This document shows, piece by piece, positions 23,669 through 31,061 of a DNA stretch of 64,000 nucleotides. The number at the start of each line of letters is the position of its first letter. Position 1 is the stretch's first letter. The stretch spans positions 4,092,001 through 4,156,000 of the forward strand of contig NZ_JAVDYG010000001.1 of assembly GCF_031458325.1 (NCBI RefSeq), in the 5' to 3' direction. A model generated the notes under the pieces. The model made no database searches. It worked only from the letters and a program-made list of their open reading frames with translations, and had not been told where the DNA came from. The translations under genes were made by a program, and so were the position numbers. The stretch comes from Nocardioides marmoribigeumensis. GTDB taxonomy: Bacteria > Actinomycetota > Actinomycetes > Propionibacteriales > Nocardioidaceae.

Positions 23669-24220
23669 TCAGGAGGCCCGCGACAGGCAGCGGCCGTCGG
23701 GCAGCGTGCGTCCCGCGAGCAGGGCGACCGCCGTGCCCGCGTCGTCCCCAGGGCGTACGCCGGCAGGGTCGACCCCGAACCACGTGCCGCCCGAGGCGAT
23801 GAGCAGCTCAAGCACGGCGGCGAGGGCCTCCGGCGGCGCGACCGGGTCGAGCGCGACGGCCAGCGTGACGTCGAGCGAGTGGATCACCGCGTGCGAGAGG
23901 GCGCCACCCGCCCCGCCGCCCGGGGGCTGCCACGCGTGGAGGTCGGGCGATCGCAGCCGGCCCAGCAGGTCGGCGGTGGGCAGGGCCCCGTCGCGCTCCG
24001 CCACCGTGTTGGACAGCACCGTGAAGTCGCCGCCGGCCGCGGCCATCTCGGCGCCGTACTGCTCCGGGGTGAGGCGGGCCGGCATGGTGACGTGCGCGAC
24101 CACGTGCCGGACCTGCCAGAGCTCGCACAGCGACGGCTGCTCCCACAGGTCCGGCGACCCGGACAGCAGGTCGGCGAGGCCGGTGCACGTGGGTGCCACC
24201 CAGGACTGGAGGTCGGTCAT
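23669..24220 (-). CDS. DinB-like / mycothiol-dependent maleylpyruvate isomerase-family protein
   Basis: The 183-residue product has the four-helix mycothiol-dependent (MDMPI_N/TIGR03083) pattern: MTDLQSWVAPTCTGLADLL, then SLCELWQVRHVVAHVTMPA with the metal-binding His, and GGALSHAVIHSLDVTLAV with the second His and Asp. Members use mycothiol as a cofactor for isomerisation or thiol transfer. It is the third gene of an ArsR-SRPBCC-DinB operon, joined to the SRPBCC gene by ATGA (24217-24220). The order suggests a regulated small-molecule response, perhaps thiol-linked detoxification. Confidence 0.78.
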   Translation of the reverse strand: MTDLQSWVAPTCTGLADLLSGSPDLWEQPSLCELWQVRHVVAHVTMPARLTPEQYGAEMAAAGGDFTVLSNTVAERDGALPTADLLGRLRSPDLHAWQPPGGGAGGALSHAVIHSLDVTLAVALDPVAPPEALAAVLELLIASGGTWFGVDPAGVRPGDDAGTAVALLAGRTLPDGRCLSRAS

Positions 24221-24660
24221 GCGGGTTCTCCTTGCAGGCGTGCCAGATGGGCGTCGAGCTTGTCCAGCGAGGACAGGAAGCCGGCCTGCGCCTCGGGCGT
24301 GCGCATCCACTCGGGGACGTGCCGCTGGTGGATGACGACCTCGGTGGTGCCGTCGCCGAGGTCCTCCAGCGTGCTGGTCGTCTCGACCCCCGACGCCGGG
24401 TCGACCCAGACCAGCAGCGAGGGCGCCTGGACCTGGGTGAAGGTGGCGACCATGCGGTGGCTGCCGTGCTCCCCCACCATCAGCGTCTCGAAGCGGCCGC
24501 CGGGCCGCAGCTCCACGACGATGCCGTCGAGCGGGGTCGACATGCCGGCCGGCCCCCAGAACTGCGCCAGCTCCGCGGGCTCGGTCAGGCAGCGCCACAC
24601 CAGCTCACGGGGGGCGCGGAACACCCGCCGGTGCACCAGCTCGCTCACGCTCTCGCTCAC
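24217..24660 (-). CDS. AHSA1-type SRPBCC protein (ArsR-linked)
   Basis: The 147-residue product opens VSELVHRRVFRAPRELVWRC and continues LAQFWGPAGMSTPLDGIVVE and RPGGRFETLMVG, the AHSA1/SRPBCC pattern of ArsR-paired proteins. After it come VWVDPASGVETTSTLEDL and a helical end. The GTG at 24658-24660 overlaps the ArsR stop (24657-24659), and GTG 24648 is an alternative. ArsR-SRPBCC pairs are widespread in actinobacteria; the SRPBCC member may bind the ligand sensed by the system. No catalytic residues are apparent. Confidence 0.82.
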   Translation of the reverse strand: MSESVSELVHRRVFRAPRELVWRCLTEPAELAQFWGPAGMSTPLDGIVVELRPGGRFETLMVGEHGSHRMVATFTQVQAPSLLVWVDPASGVETTSTLEDLGDGTTEVVIHQRHVPEWMRTPEAQAGFLSSLDKLDAHLARLQGEPA

Positions 24661-24995
24661 CGGTCCTCCTGCAGCCGCTCGAGGTGGGCGTCGAGGCGGT
24701 CCATGCGCTCGGCCCAGGTCCGCCGGCTCTCCTCGATCCACGACAGCGCGGTCTCCAGCGCCTCGGGCTCGAGCCGGCACGGGCGCGTCTGCCGGTGGCG
24801 TCCCTGGCTGACCAGGCCGCAACGCTCGAGCACGCGGATGTGCTGGGAGACGGCCTGCAGGCTCATCGGGTAGGGCTCGGCGAGCTCCTTGACGGTCGCC
24901 TCCCCGGCCCCCAGCCGTCGCACGATGTCGCGCCGGGTGCGGTCGCCCAGCGCGGTGAACACGGAGTCCAGGTGCTCCTCGGTCATCGTCGCCAT
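24657..24995 (-). CDS. ArsR-family transcriptional repressor
   Basis: The product, about 112 residues, has a winged-helix core: LDSVFTALGDRTRRDIVRRL, KELAEPYPMSLQAVSQHIRV (recognition helix AVSQHIRVLE), CGLVSQGRHRQTRPCRL wing, and a C-terminal helix pair. It contains no CxC metal-binding motif in helix 3, so it is likely to respond to an organic ligand or to be constitutively repressive. A perfect inverted repeat sits directly upstream at 25003-25024, a natural operator for autoregulation of the three-gene operon. The ATG at 24993-24995 is preferred, and a TTG start at 25007 is possible. Confidence 0.88.
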   Translation of the reverse strand: MATMTEEHLDSVFTALGDRTRRDIVRRLGAGEATVKELAEPYPMSLQAVSQHIRVLERCGLVSQGRHRQTRPCRLEPEALETALSWIEESRRTWAERMDRLDAHLERLQEDR

Positions 24996-25002
24996 GCCAT
25001 TA

Positions 25003-25024
25003 ATCAAGCAGACTCTTGATCAAG
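25003..25024. promoter_or_regulatory. Operator-like inverted repeat upstream of arsR
   Basis: ATCAAG (25003-25008) and CTTGAT (25015-25020) are perfect complements separated by 6 bases, and the second arm continues into the palindrome CTTGATCAAG (25015-25024). The site is 8 bases before the arsR start. Its A/T content contrasts with the region. It is a likely binding site for the ArsR protein. The 273 bases from 25025 to 25297 hold no gene that I recognise. Confidence 0.6.
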
Positions 25025-25297
25025 CGTCAACTGGAACATCCGGACGCGGGCAGGCCGACGAGGTGGCCCGCGGGCCCACGGACCACCTCTCATCAGGGGC
25101 CGGTGCCGTGGGGGGACGGCTCGGCGAACCTGACCTGCCGGACGCCGTCGCGGGTGGGGGGATTTCTGCGAACGGCGCCCTCGTCGGCGCCGGATCCGCC
25201 GTCGCGAGACGGGGACCGGCGGCCACGCCCTGTCACCGTAGAGGCTGGTTCGTCCCGGTTCCAGGTGAGATGCCCCGTTCAGGCGAATGTGTCGTGC

Positions 25298-25876
25298 TCA
25301 CTCACCCCGAGGGGTGACCCCGGCGGCTCGAGCCGCCGCGGCGTACGCCCTCGCCAGCGAGTCCAGCGTCTCGTGCGCATTGAGCCCGCTCGGGTTGGGC
25401 AGCACCCACAGCTCGGCGCCGGCGAGGTCCTCCGGCTGGCGTCCGGCCGTGGCCCGTCGGCGGCCGAAGGCCGTGCGGTAGGCCGTCACCCCGGCCACCG
25501 CGACCACCCGCGGACGGCGCTGCGCCACGAGCCGCTCCAGCCGCTGCCCGCCCTCGCGCAGCTCCTCGGCACTGATCTGGTCGGCACGCCGGGTCGCCCT
25601 CGCCGCCAGGTTGGTGATGCCGATCCCCCGCGCCTCGAGGTCGGCCAGGTCGCGCTCGTCCATCCCGCACGAGGCGTCGACCAGGCGCGCGGTAAGACCG
25701 GCTCGATGCAGCGCGGGCCAGAACCGGTTGCCGGGGCGCGCGAAGTGGGCGTTGACCGCCGCTGTCCACAGCCCGGGGTTGATCCCCACGAACAGCAGGC
25801 GCACGTCGGCGGGGAGCACGTCGTCGACCACCTGGTCGGCCGCGGCCTCGAGGGCGGCCGCGTCCGGACGGGTCAC
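25298..25876 (-). CDS. mug: Mismatch-specific (Mug-like) uracil-DNA glycosylase
   Basis: The 192-residue protein has motif A LLFVGINPGLWTAAV (G-x-N-P-G), with the Asn that activates water, and motif B LPNPSGLNAHETLDSLA, as in the Mug/TDG family. The sequence GNRFWPALHRAGLTARLVD lines the pocket. It removes uracil and related lesions from G:U mismatches. The GTG at 25874-25876 overlaps the PhoD stop (25873-25875), so it is probably cotranscribed with the phosphatase and dehydrogenase genes. The pairing with a phosphatase has no obvious functional logic and may only reflect genome packing. Confidence 0.85.
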   Translation of the reverse strand: MTRPDAAALEAAADQVVDDVLPADVRLLFVGINPGLWTAAVNAHFARPGNRFWPALHRAGLTARLVDASCGMDERDLADLEARGIGITNLAARATRRADQISAEELREGGQRLERLVAQRRPRVVAVAGVTAYRTAFGRRRATAGRQPEDLAGAELWVLPNPSGLNAHETLDSLARAYAAAARAAGVTPRGE

Positions 25877-27594
25877 GGGGGGTCGCCGGGCAGCGCGCCC
25901 ACCGACCCGTCGGGCTTGACCAGCACGGTCACGACGCGGTGCAGCTCGGGACGGTCGTGCCGGCCGCCGTGGACCTCGCCGCGCGCCCACCACATCTCCA
26001 ACCCCTCGGGCTTGACCTCGAGGGTGGCCAGGTTGTTGTCGAACCACGGACCCTCGACCTTGTCCCAGCGGAACGGCGGGTCCTGGACCCCGGCCCGGCG
26101 GGCGGCCCGGCGCCACAGGTGCGCACCGATGCCGTGGGACAGCGCGGCGGCGCCCATGCGCACGACGCGGGGCAGCGGGTTGCGGATCGGGGAGCAGACC
26201 GCCTGGACGATCGTGCCGGGCCCCGGGCAGTCGCGGACCTGGGAGACGTAGGAGTTGTGCACGTCCCCGGACAGGAAGGTGACCGTGCGCGGCGCGGGGC
26301 CGCGACGGCCGACCGCGACCTCGGCCGCCATGTGCGCGACCTGCTGGAAGCCCTGCTGGAAGGCCGCCCAGTGCTCCAGGTCGATGCCCTGCCGGACCAC
26401 CTCGGCGGCGCGTCCGGCGCGACCACCCCACGCGCCCTCGGCGACGGCCTCGTCGAAGGCCTCGAGGTGGTGCAGCGACTCGGGCAGCAGGAAGGGCAGC
26501 GAGGTGCCGATCAGCAGGTGCTCGAAGCCGCCCTGCATCTGCTCGTCGAGCCAGGCCATCTCGTCCTCGTCGAGGATGTTGCGCCGGCCGGGCTCGAGCA
26601 CGCGCGCGGCGCGCGAGTCGACCATGACGACCCGGCTGCCGTTGAGGTCGCGCGTGAACGACCAGCGGTAGGTGTCGGGCTCGCGGTCGACGCGGTCGGC
26701 GAAGTCATCGAGCACCTCGCTCAGGTCGAGCTCGACGTCGCCGTCGTGCTCGAGCACCCGGCGGTAGATCTCGTCCTCGGCGCGCTCGGCCGGGCTGAGG
26801 TTGCCCAGGTGCTGGTAGACCCAGTACGACGCGAGGCCGCCGACGATGCGGTCGTGCCACCACGAGGTCTCGGCCATCTGGCGTCGCCAGACGTCGGAGG
26901 TGTTCCAGTCGTCGCGGATGTCGTGGTCGTCGAAGATCATCGAGCTGGGCAGCGTGGAGAGCAGCCACCGGTTGACCGGGTCGCTCCAGGCCAGGCAGTA
27001 GAGGTGGGCGTACTCCTCGTAGTCCTTGAGCTCCTCCCCCGGTGGCTCGTCGAGCGAGCGCCGCGTCTCGATGAACTCCTGCATCGCCTCGGAGGTGATG
27101 TCGGCGTAGACCTGGTCGCCGAGGAAGAGCACGAGGTCGGGCCACGGCAGCTCGTCGGGGTCGAGGGTCACCCCGCCCATGGCCAGGGCGTAGGCCCGCA
27201 GCGCGTCCACGCCGTGGATGGCGTTGCCCTTCGCGTCGTGCGGCACGCTCGTGCGGCACGAGCCGAAGGCGATCCTCGGCGGCTTGCCCGGCTTGACGGT
27301 GGTGATGACCGGCTCGGGGAGGTCGAGCCCGTCGTAGTCGGCCGGCGGCCACGCGTGCTCCCCGTCGACGTCGAGGGCGTAGGGCGTGATCGTGCCGGGC
27401 TCGAGCCCGGTGCACTCCACGAGCGCGTAGTGGTGGTCGTGCACGCGGAAGGTGCGCGCGGACCACGACCCGGCGGCCGTGGTGACGGTGACCGTGCCTG
27501 CCGACTCGGTCTCCACCCACACGGCGGCGGAGGTCTCGTCGACGTGGCGCATCAGCGGACCGAGGCGCAGCGGGGTGCTCAGGGCCCCACTCAT
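25873..27594 (-). CDS. PhoD-like alkaline phosphatase/phosphodiesterase
   Basis: A 573-residue PhoD-family metalloenzyme. An N-terminal Ig-like domain (residues about 10-105) precedes the catalytic domain, which has GSCRTSVP, VLFLGDQVYADI, MIFDDHDIRDDWN and LSGDVHNSYV. These carry the Asp/His ligands for the Fe3+/Ca2+ cluster of the family. No Tat or Sec signal peptide is visible at the start (MSGALSTPLRLGPL), so this member is probably cytoplasmic, unlike secreted PhoD. The start overlaps the dehydrogenase stop by ATGA (27591-27594). The middle region (residues about 220-330) is rich in acidic helices. Confidence 0.85.
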   Translation of the reverse strand: MSGALSTPLRLGPLMRHVDETSAAVWVETESAGTVTVTTAAGSWSARTFRVHDHHYALVECTGLEPGTITPYALDVDGEHAWPPADYDGLDLPEPVITTVKPGKPPRIAFGSCRTSVPHDAKGNAIHGVDALRAYALAMGGVTLDPDELPWPDLVLFLGDQVYADITSEAMQEFIETRRSLDEPPGEELKDYEEYAHLYCLAWSDPVNRWLLSTLPSSMIFDDHDIRDDWNTSDVWRRQMAETSWWHDRIVGGLASYWVYQHLGNLSPAERAEDEIYRRVLEHDGDVELDLSEVLDDFADRVDREPDTYRWSFTRDLNGSRVVMVDSRAARVLEPGRRNILDEDEMAWLDEQMQGGFEHLLIGTSLPFLLPESLHHLEAFDEAVAEGAWGGRAGRAAEVVRQGIDLEHWAAFQQGFQQVAHMAAEVAVGRRGPAPRTVTFLSGDVHNSYVSQVRDCPGPGTIVQAVCSPIRNPLPRVVRMGAAALSHGIGAHLWRRAARRAGVQDPPFRWDKVEGPWFDNNLATLEVKPEGLEMWWARGEVHGGRHDRPELHRVVTVLVKPDGSVGALPGDPP

Positions 27595-28616
27595 GGGCGG
27601 AGCAGCACCTTGATCGAGCGGCGCTCGTCCATCGCGCGGTAGGCCTCGGCGACGTCGTCGAGCGGCATCGTCGCGTCGAACACCGGGCCGGCGTCGACGG
27701 TCCCGGCCAGGGTCCGCTCGAGCAGGTCGGGGAGGTACTTGCGCACCGGCGCCATGCCGCCCGACACGCCCACGTTGCGGCCGAACATCGCGTTGATCGG
27801 CAGGTTGACGCCGTGCGGCACGCCGACGTACCCCACCATCGCGCCGGGTCGCGCGGAGCGCAGCGCCTGCTTCATCGAGGAGTCCGTGCCGACGCACTCG
27901 AGGACGGCGTCGGCGCCGATGCCGTCGGTGAGGTCCAGGACGCGGGCGACGCCCTCCTGGTCGCGCTCCTCGACGACGTCGGTGGCGCCGAAGAGCCGGG
28001 CGATCGCCTGGCGCGGGGCGTGCCGCGACATCGCGATGATGCGCTCCGCCCCGAGCTCGCGCGCGGCGAGGACGCCGCACAGCCCGACCGCCCCGTCGCC
28101 GACGACGACGACGCTCGAGCCCGGCTCGACCCGTGCCGAGACCGCGGCGTGCCAGCCGGTGGGGAGCACGTCGGCCAGGGCCATGAGGGCGGCGATGGTG
28201 CCGGGGTCGGCCTCCTCCGGCGAGACCGGGATCGTCACCAGGCTGCCGTCGGCCTGGGTGGCGCGCACGACCTCGCCCTGGCCGCCCTGGGTCATGCCGA
28301 GGTTCTGGCAGCCGGCCTGCATGCCCTTGAGGCACACCAGGCAGGTGTTGTCGCAGTGGCAGAACGGGATGACGACGAAGTCGCCGGGCGCGACGTGGGA
28401 GACCGACGAGCCGACCTCCTCGACGACGCCGATGGTCTCGTGCCCGATCGGGTTGCCCACGGTGATGTCGTTCTCGCCGCGGTAGGGCCACAGGTCCGAG
28501 CCGCAGACGCACGCCGCGACCGTGCGGACCAGGGCGTCGGTGGACTGCTGGATGGTGGGGGCGGGGCGCTCCTCGAGACGGATGTCGCGGGTGCCGTGGA
28601 TGGTGGTGACGCGCAT
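27591..28616 (-). CDS. Zinc-dependent alcohol dehydrogenase (MDR superfamily)
   Basis: A 341-residue medium-chain dehydrogenase. The catalytic zinc region ACVCGSDLWPYRG and GHETIGVVEEVG (residues about 35-70) is intact, and the structural-zinc loop has four Cys in CHCDNTCLVCLKGMQAGC. The nucleotide site SVVVVGDGAVGLCGVLAARELGA carries the G-x-G-x-x-G motif. Probable substrates are primary or secondary alcohols with NAD(P). It is divergent from the HTH-MurA gene across 76 bases. The ATG at 28614-28616 fits the family start and heads the ADH-PhoD-Mug run. Confidence 0.88.
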   Translation of the reverse strand: MRVTTIHGTRDIRLEERPAPTIQQSTDALVRTVAACVCGSDLWPYRGENDITVGNPIGHETIGVVEEVGSSVSHVAPGDFVVIPFCHCDNTCLVCLKGMQAGCQNLGMTQGGQGEVVRATQADGSLVTIPVSPEEADPGTIAALMALADVLPTGWHAAVSARVEPGSSVVVVGDGAVGLCGVLAARELGAERIIAMSRHAPRQAIARLFGATDVVEERDQEGVARVLDLTDGIGADAVLECVGTDSSMKQALRSARPGAMVGYVGVPHGVNLPINAMFGRNVGVSGGMAPVRKYLPDLLERTLAGTVDAGPVFDATMPLDDVAEAYRAMDERRSIKVLLRP

Positions 28617-28669
28617 GACGTCAACGTAGCCCCGGGCGGCGGCCCGGCGAGCCAGGAGGCGTTTATCTC

Positions 28670-28692
28670 ATATGTGGCATATAGTGCTACCC
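28670..28692 (+). promoter_or_regulatory. Leaderless promoter with palindromic operator for the HTH-MurA gene
   Basis: ATATG-TGG-CATAT (28670-28682) is a perfect inverted repeat with a 3-base spacer. Overlapping its right arm is a -10 element, TATAGT (28680-28685), whose distance to the GTG at 28693 (7 bases) places the transcription start at the initiator codon. The overlap of the operator with the -10 suggests autorepression by the HTH domain. No good -35 is seen. Confidence 0.55.
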
Positions 28693-30222
28693 GTGCCTGA
28701 CGCCTACCTGGTCCGCATCGGCGGCATGATCCGCGACGCCCGCAAGCACCGCGGGTGGACCCAAGCCCAGCTCGCCGAGGTCCTCGCGACCAGCCAGAGC
28801 GCGGTCAACCGCATCGAGCGCGGCCACCAGAACATCACCCTGGAGATGGTCGCCCGCATCGGCGAGGCCCTCGACTCCGAGCTGGTCACGCTCGGTGCCG
28901 CCGGCCCGACGCACCTGCGCGTCCAGGGCCCCACCACGCTCTCCGGCGAGATCGCGGTCAAGACCTCCAAGAACGCCGGGGTGGCGCTGCTCTGCGCGAC
29001 CCTGCTCAACCGCGGTCGCACCACGCTGCGCCGCGTGGCCCGCATCGAGGAGGTCAACCGCCTGCTCGAGGTGCTGCAGAGCCTGGGGGTCGAGACCCGC
29101 TGGCTCAACGCCGACGGCGACCTGGAGATCGTGCCCCCGGCCGAGCTCGACCTGTCCCGCATCGACGAGGAGGCCGCCCGGCGCACCCGGTCGGTGATCA
29201 TGTTCCTGGGCCCGCTGCTGCACCGTGCGGCGGAGTTCCAGCTCCCCTACGCCGGTGGCTGCGACCTGGGCACCCGCACGGTCGAGCCGCACCTGACCGC
29301 ACTGCGGCGTTTCGGCCTGGAGGTCAAGGCGACCGAGGGCTTCTACCACGCGATCGTGGACGCCTCGGTCGAGCCGGGCCGCCCGATCGTGCTGACCGAG
29401 CGCGGCGACACCGTCACCGAGAACGCCCTGATGGCGGCCGCCCTGCACGACGGCGTGACGGTGATCCGCAACGCCAGCAGCAACTACATGGTCCAGGACC
29501 TCTGCTTCTTCCTCGAGCGGCTCGGCGTGCGCGTCGAGGGCATCGGCAGCACCACGCTGACCGTCCACGGCCGCCCCGAGATCGACGTCGAGGTCGACTA
29601 CGCCCCCTCGGAGGACCCGATCGAGGCCATGTCGCTGCTCGCGGCCGCGATCGTCACCGAGTCCGAGATCACGATCAAGCGTGTCCCGATCGAGTTCCTC
29701 GAGATCGAGCTCGCCGTGCTCGAGGAGATGGGCTTCCGCTACGACCGCAGCGAGGAGTACGTCGCGGCCAACGGCCAGACCCGGCTGGTCGACCTCACCA
29801 CCAAGGTCTCGCCGCTGCACGCCCCGCTCGACAAGATCCACCCGATGCCGTTCCCGGGCCTCAACATCGACAACCTGCCGTTCTTCGCGGTCATCGCCGC
29901 GATGGCCGAGGGCAAGACGCTGCTGCACGACTGGGTCTACGAGAACCGCGCGATCTACCTCACCGAGCTCAACCGGCTCGGGGCGCGCGTGCAGCTGCTC
30001 GACCCCCACCGGGTGAGCATCGAGGGGCCGACCCGCTGGTCCGGGGCCGAGATCGTCTGCCCTCCGGCGCTGCGGCCGGCGGTGGTGATCCTCCTGGCGA
30101 TGCTGGCCTCCAAGGGCACCTCGGTGCTGCGCTCGGTCTACGTGATCAACCGTGGCTACGAGGACCTCGCTGCCCGCCTCAACGACCTCGGCGCCTCGAT
30201 CGAGACCTTCCGCGACAGCTGA
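28693..30222 (+). CDS. XRE-type HTH fused to a MurA-like enolpyruvyl transferase
   Basis: The 509-residue protein joins an N-terminal XRE helix-turn-helix (residues about 5-68, HRGWTQAQLAEVLATSQSAV and NRIERGHQNITLEMVARIGE) to a MurA/EPT-type domain (residues about 74-505). The MurA loop Cys is kept (PYAGGCDLGTR, C190), as are the start motif (SKNAG, K93-N94) and the last segment (VINRGYEDLAARLNDLGASIE). The usual FPTD-type catalytic segment is FPGLNID here, and the TDLR motif is PALR. A true MurA is expected elsewhere. This may be a regulatory or specialised enolpyruvyl-transferase paralogue. I use GTG 28693, consistent with the promoter. Confidence 0.85.
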   Translation: MPDAYLVRIGGMIRDARKHRGWTQAQLAEVLATSQSAVNRIERGHQNITLEMVARIGEALDSELVTLGAAGPTHLRVQGPTTLSGEIAVKTSKNAGVALLCATLLNRGRTTLRRVARIEEVNRLLEVLQSLGVETRWLNADGDLEIVPPAELDLSRIDEEAARRTRSVIMFLGPLLHRAAEFQLPYAGGCDLGTRTVEPHLTALRRFGLEVKATEGFYHAIVDASVEPGRPIVLTERGDTVTENALMAAALHDGVTVIRNASSNYMVQDLCFFLERLGVRVEGIGSTTLTVHGRPEIDVEVDYAPSEDPIEAMSLLAAAIVTESEITIKRVPIEFLEIELAVLEEMGFRYDRSEEYVAANGQTRLVDLTTKVSPLHAPLDKIHPMPFPGLNIDNLPFFAVIAAMAEGKTLLHDWVYENRAIYLTELNRLGARVQLLDPHRVSIEGPTRWSGAEIVCPPALRPAVVILLAMLASKGTSVLRSVYVINRGYEDLAARLNDLGASIETFRDS

Positions 30223-30224
30223 CG

Positions 30225-31061
30225 GTGACCGACCTCAGCCACGTGCGCACCGGCTTCGCCTACCTCGACGAGCCTCGTGAGGCCGGTGGGGTCCTGGCGC
30301 TCGCCCACCGCGGCGGCGCACGCCACCCCGACCTGCACGGGCTGGAGAACACCCTCACCGCCTTCCGGCACGCGGCAGGGCTCGGCTACCGCTACCTCGA
30401 GACCGACGTCCACGCGACCGCCGACGGTCACCTGGTCGCCTTCCACGACGACCGCCTCGACCGGGTGACCGACCGGGTCGGGCCCGTGCTCGGGCTGCCG
30501 CTCTCGGAGGTCCTGGGGGCGGTCGTGGGGGCGCGCGCCGGGCTCGACGAGCGGATCCCCCGGCTGACCGACCTGCTCGAGGACCTGCCCGAGGTCCGGT
30601 TCAACATCGACCTCAAGGCCCCCACCGCGGTCGAGCCGCTGGCCGACCTGGTGCGTCGCACGGGTCTGCACGACCGGGTCTGCGTGGCCTCGTTCACCGA
30701 GCGCACCCTGCGACGGTTCCGCCGGCTGCTCGACCGTCCGGTCGCCACCGCGACCGGACCCGCCTCGGTCGCCGTGCAGGTCTACGCGCCCTTCCCCCTG
30801 AGGGTCGGACGGCTGCTCCGCGACGGGGGCGCGGTCCTCCAGGTGCCGCACCGCTTCCGCGGACGCACGGTCGTGGACCGCCGGTTCGTCGAGCTCGCCC
30901 ACGCCTCGGGTCGGCATGTCCACGTCTGGACCGTCGACGTCCGTGCTGAGATGGAGCACCTGCTCGACCTCGGGGTCGACGGCCTGGTCACCGATCGCAC
31001 CGACGTGTGCAAGGAGGTCCTCGTGGAGCGTGGGGTCTGGTACTCCGGAGCGGCGACGTGA
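30225..31061 (+). CDS. Glycerophosphodiester phosphodiesterase (GDPD)
   Basis: The 278-residue product contains the GDPD catalytic residues: LAHRGGARHPDLHGLENTL (catalytic His and Glu-Asn), YLETDVHATADGHLVAFHDD (Glu, Asp and the second His) and the metal ligand in FNIDLKAP. A TIM-barrel ending (HVHVWTVDVRAEMEHLLDLG, then DGLVTDRTD) completes the family. It hydrolyses deacylated phospholipids to glycerol-3-phosphate and an alcohol, with no secretion signal visible. GTG 30225 lies 3 bases after the HTH-MurA stop, so it is likely coupled. Its stop overlaps the next GTG (31058-31061). Confidence 0.87.
   Translation: MTDLSHVRTGFAYLDEPREAGGVLALAHRGGARHPDLHGLENTLTAFRHAAGLGYRYLETDVHATADGHLVAFHDDRLDRVTDRVGPVLGLPLSEVLGAVVGARAGLDERIPRLTDLLEDLPEVRFNIDLKAPTAVEPLADLVRRTGLHDRVCVASFTERTLRRFRRLLDRPVATATGPASVAVQVYAPFPLRVGRLLRDGGAVLQVPHRFRGRTVVDRRFVELAHASGRHVHVWTVDVRAEMEHLLDLGVDGLVTDRTDVCKEVLVERGVWYSGAAT

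Noticed and set aside
25025-25297. Possible small gene between arsR and mug
   Set aside because: Frames here are Arg/Pro/Ala-rich, lack ribosome sites and match no family; treated as non-coding.
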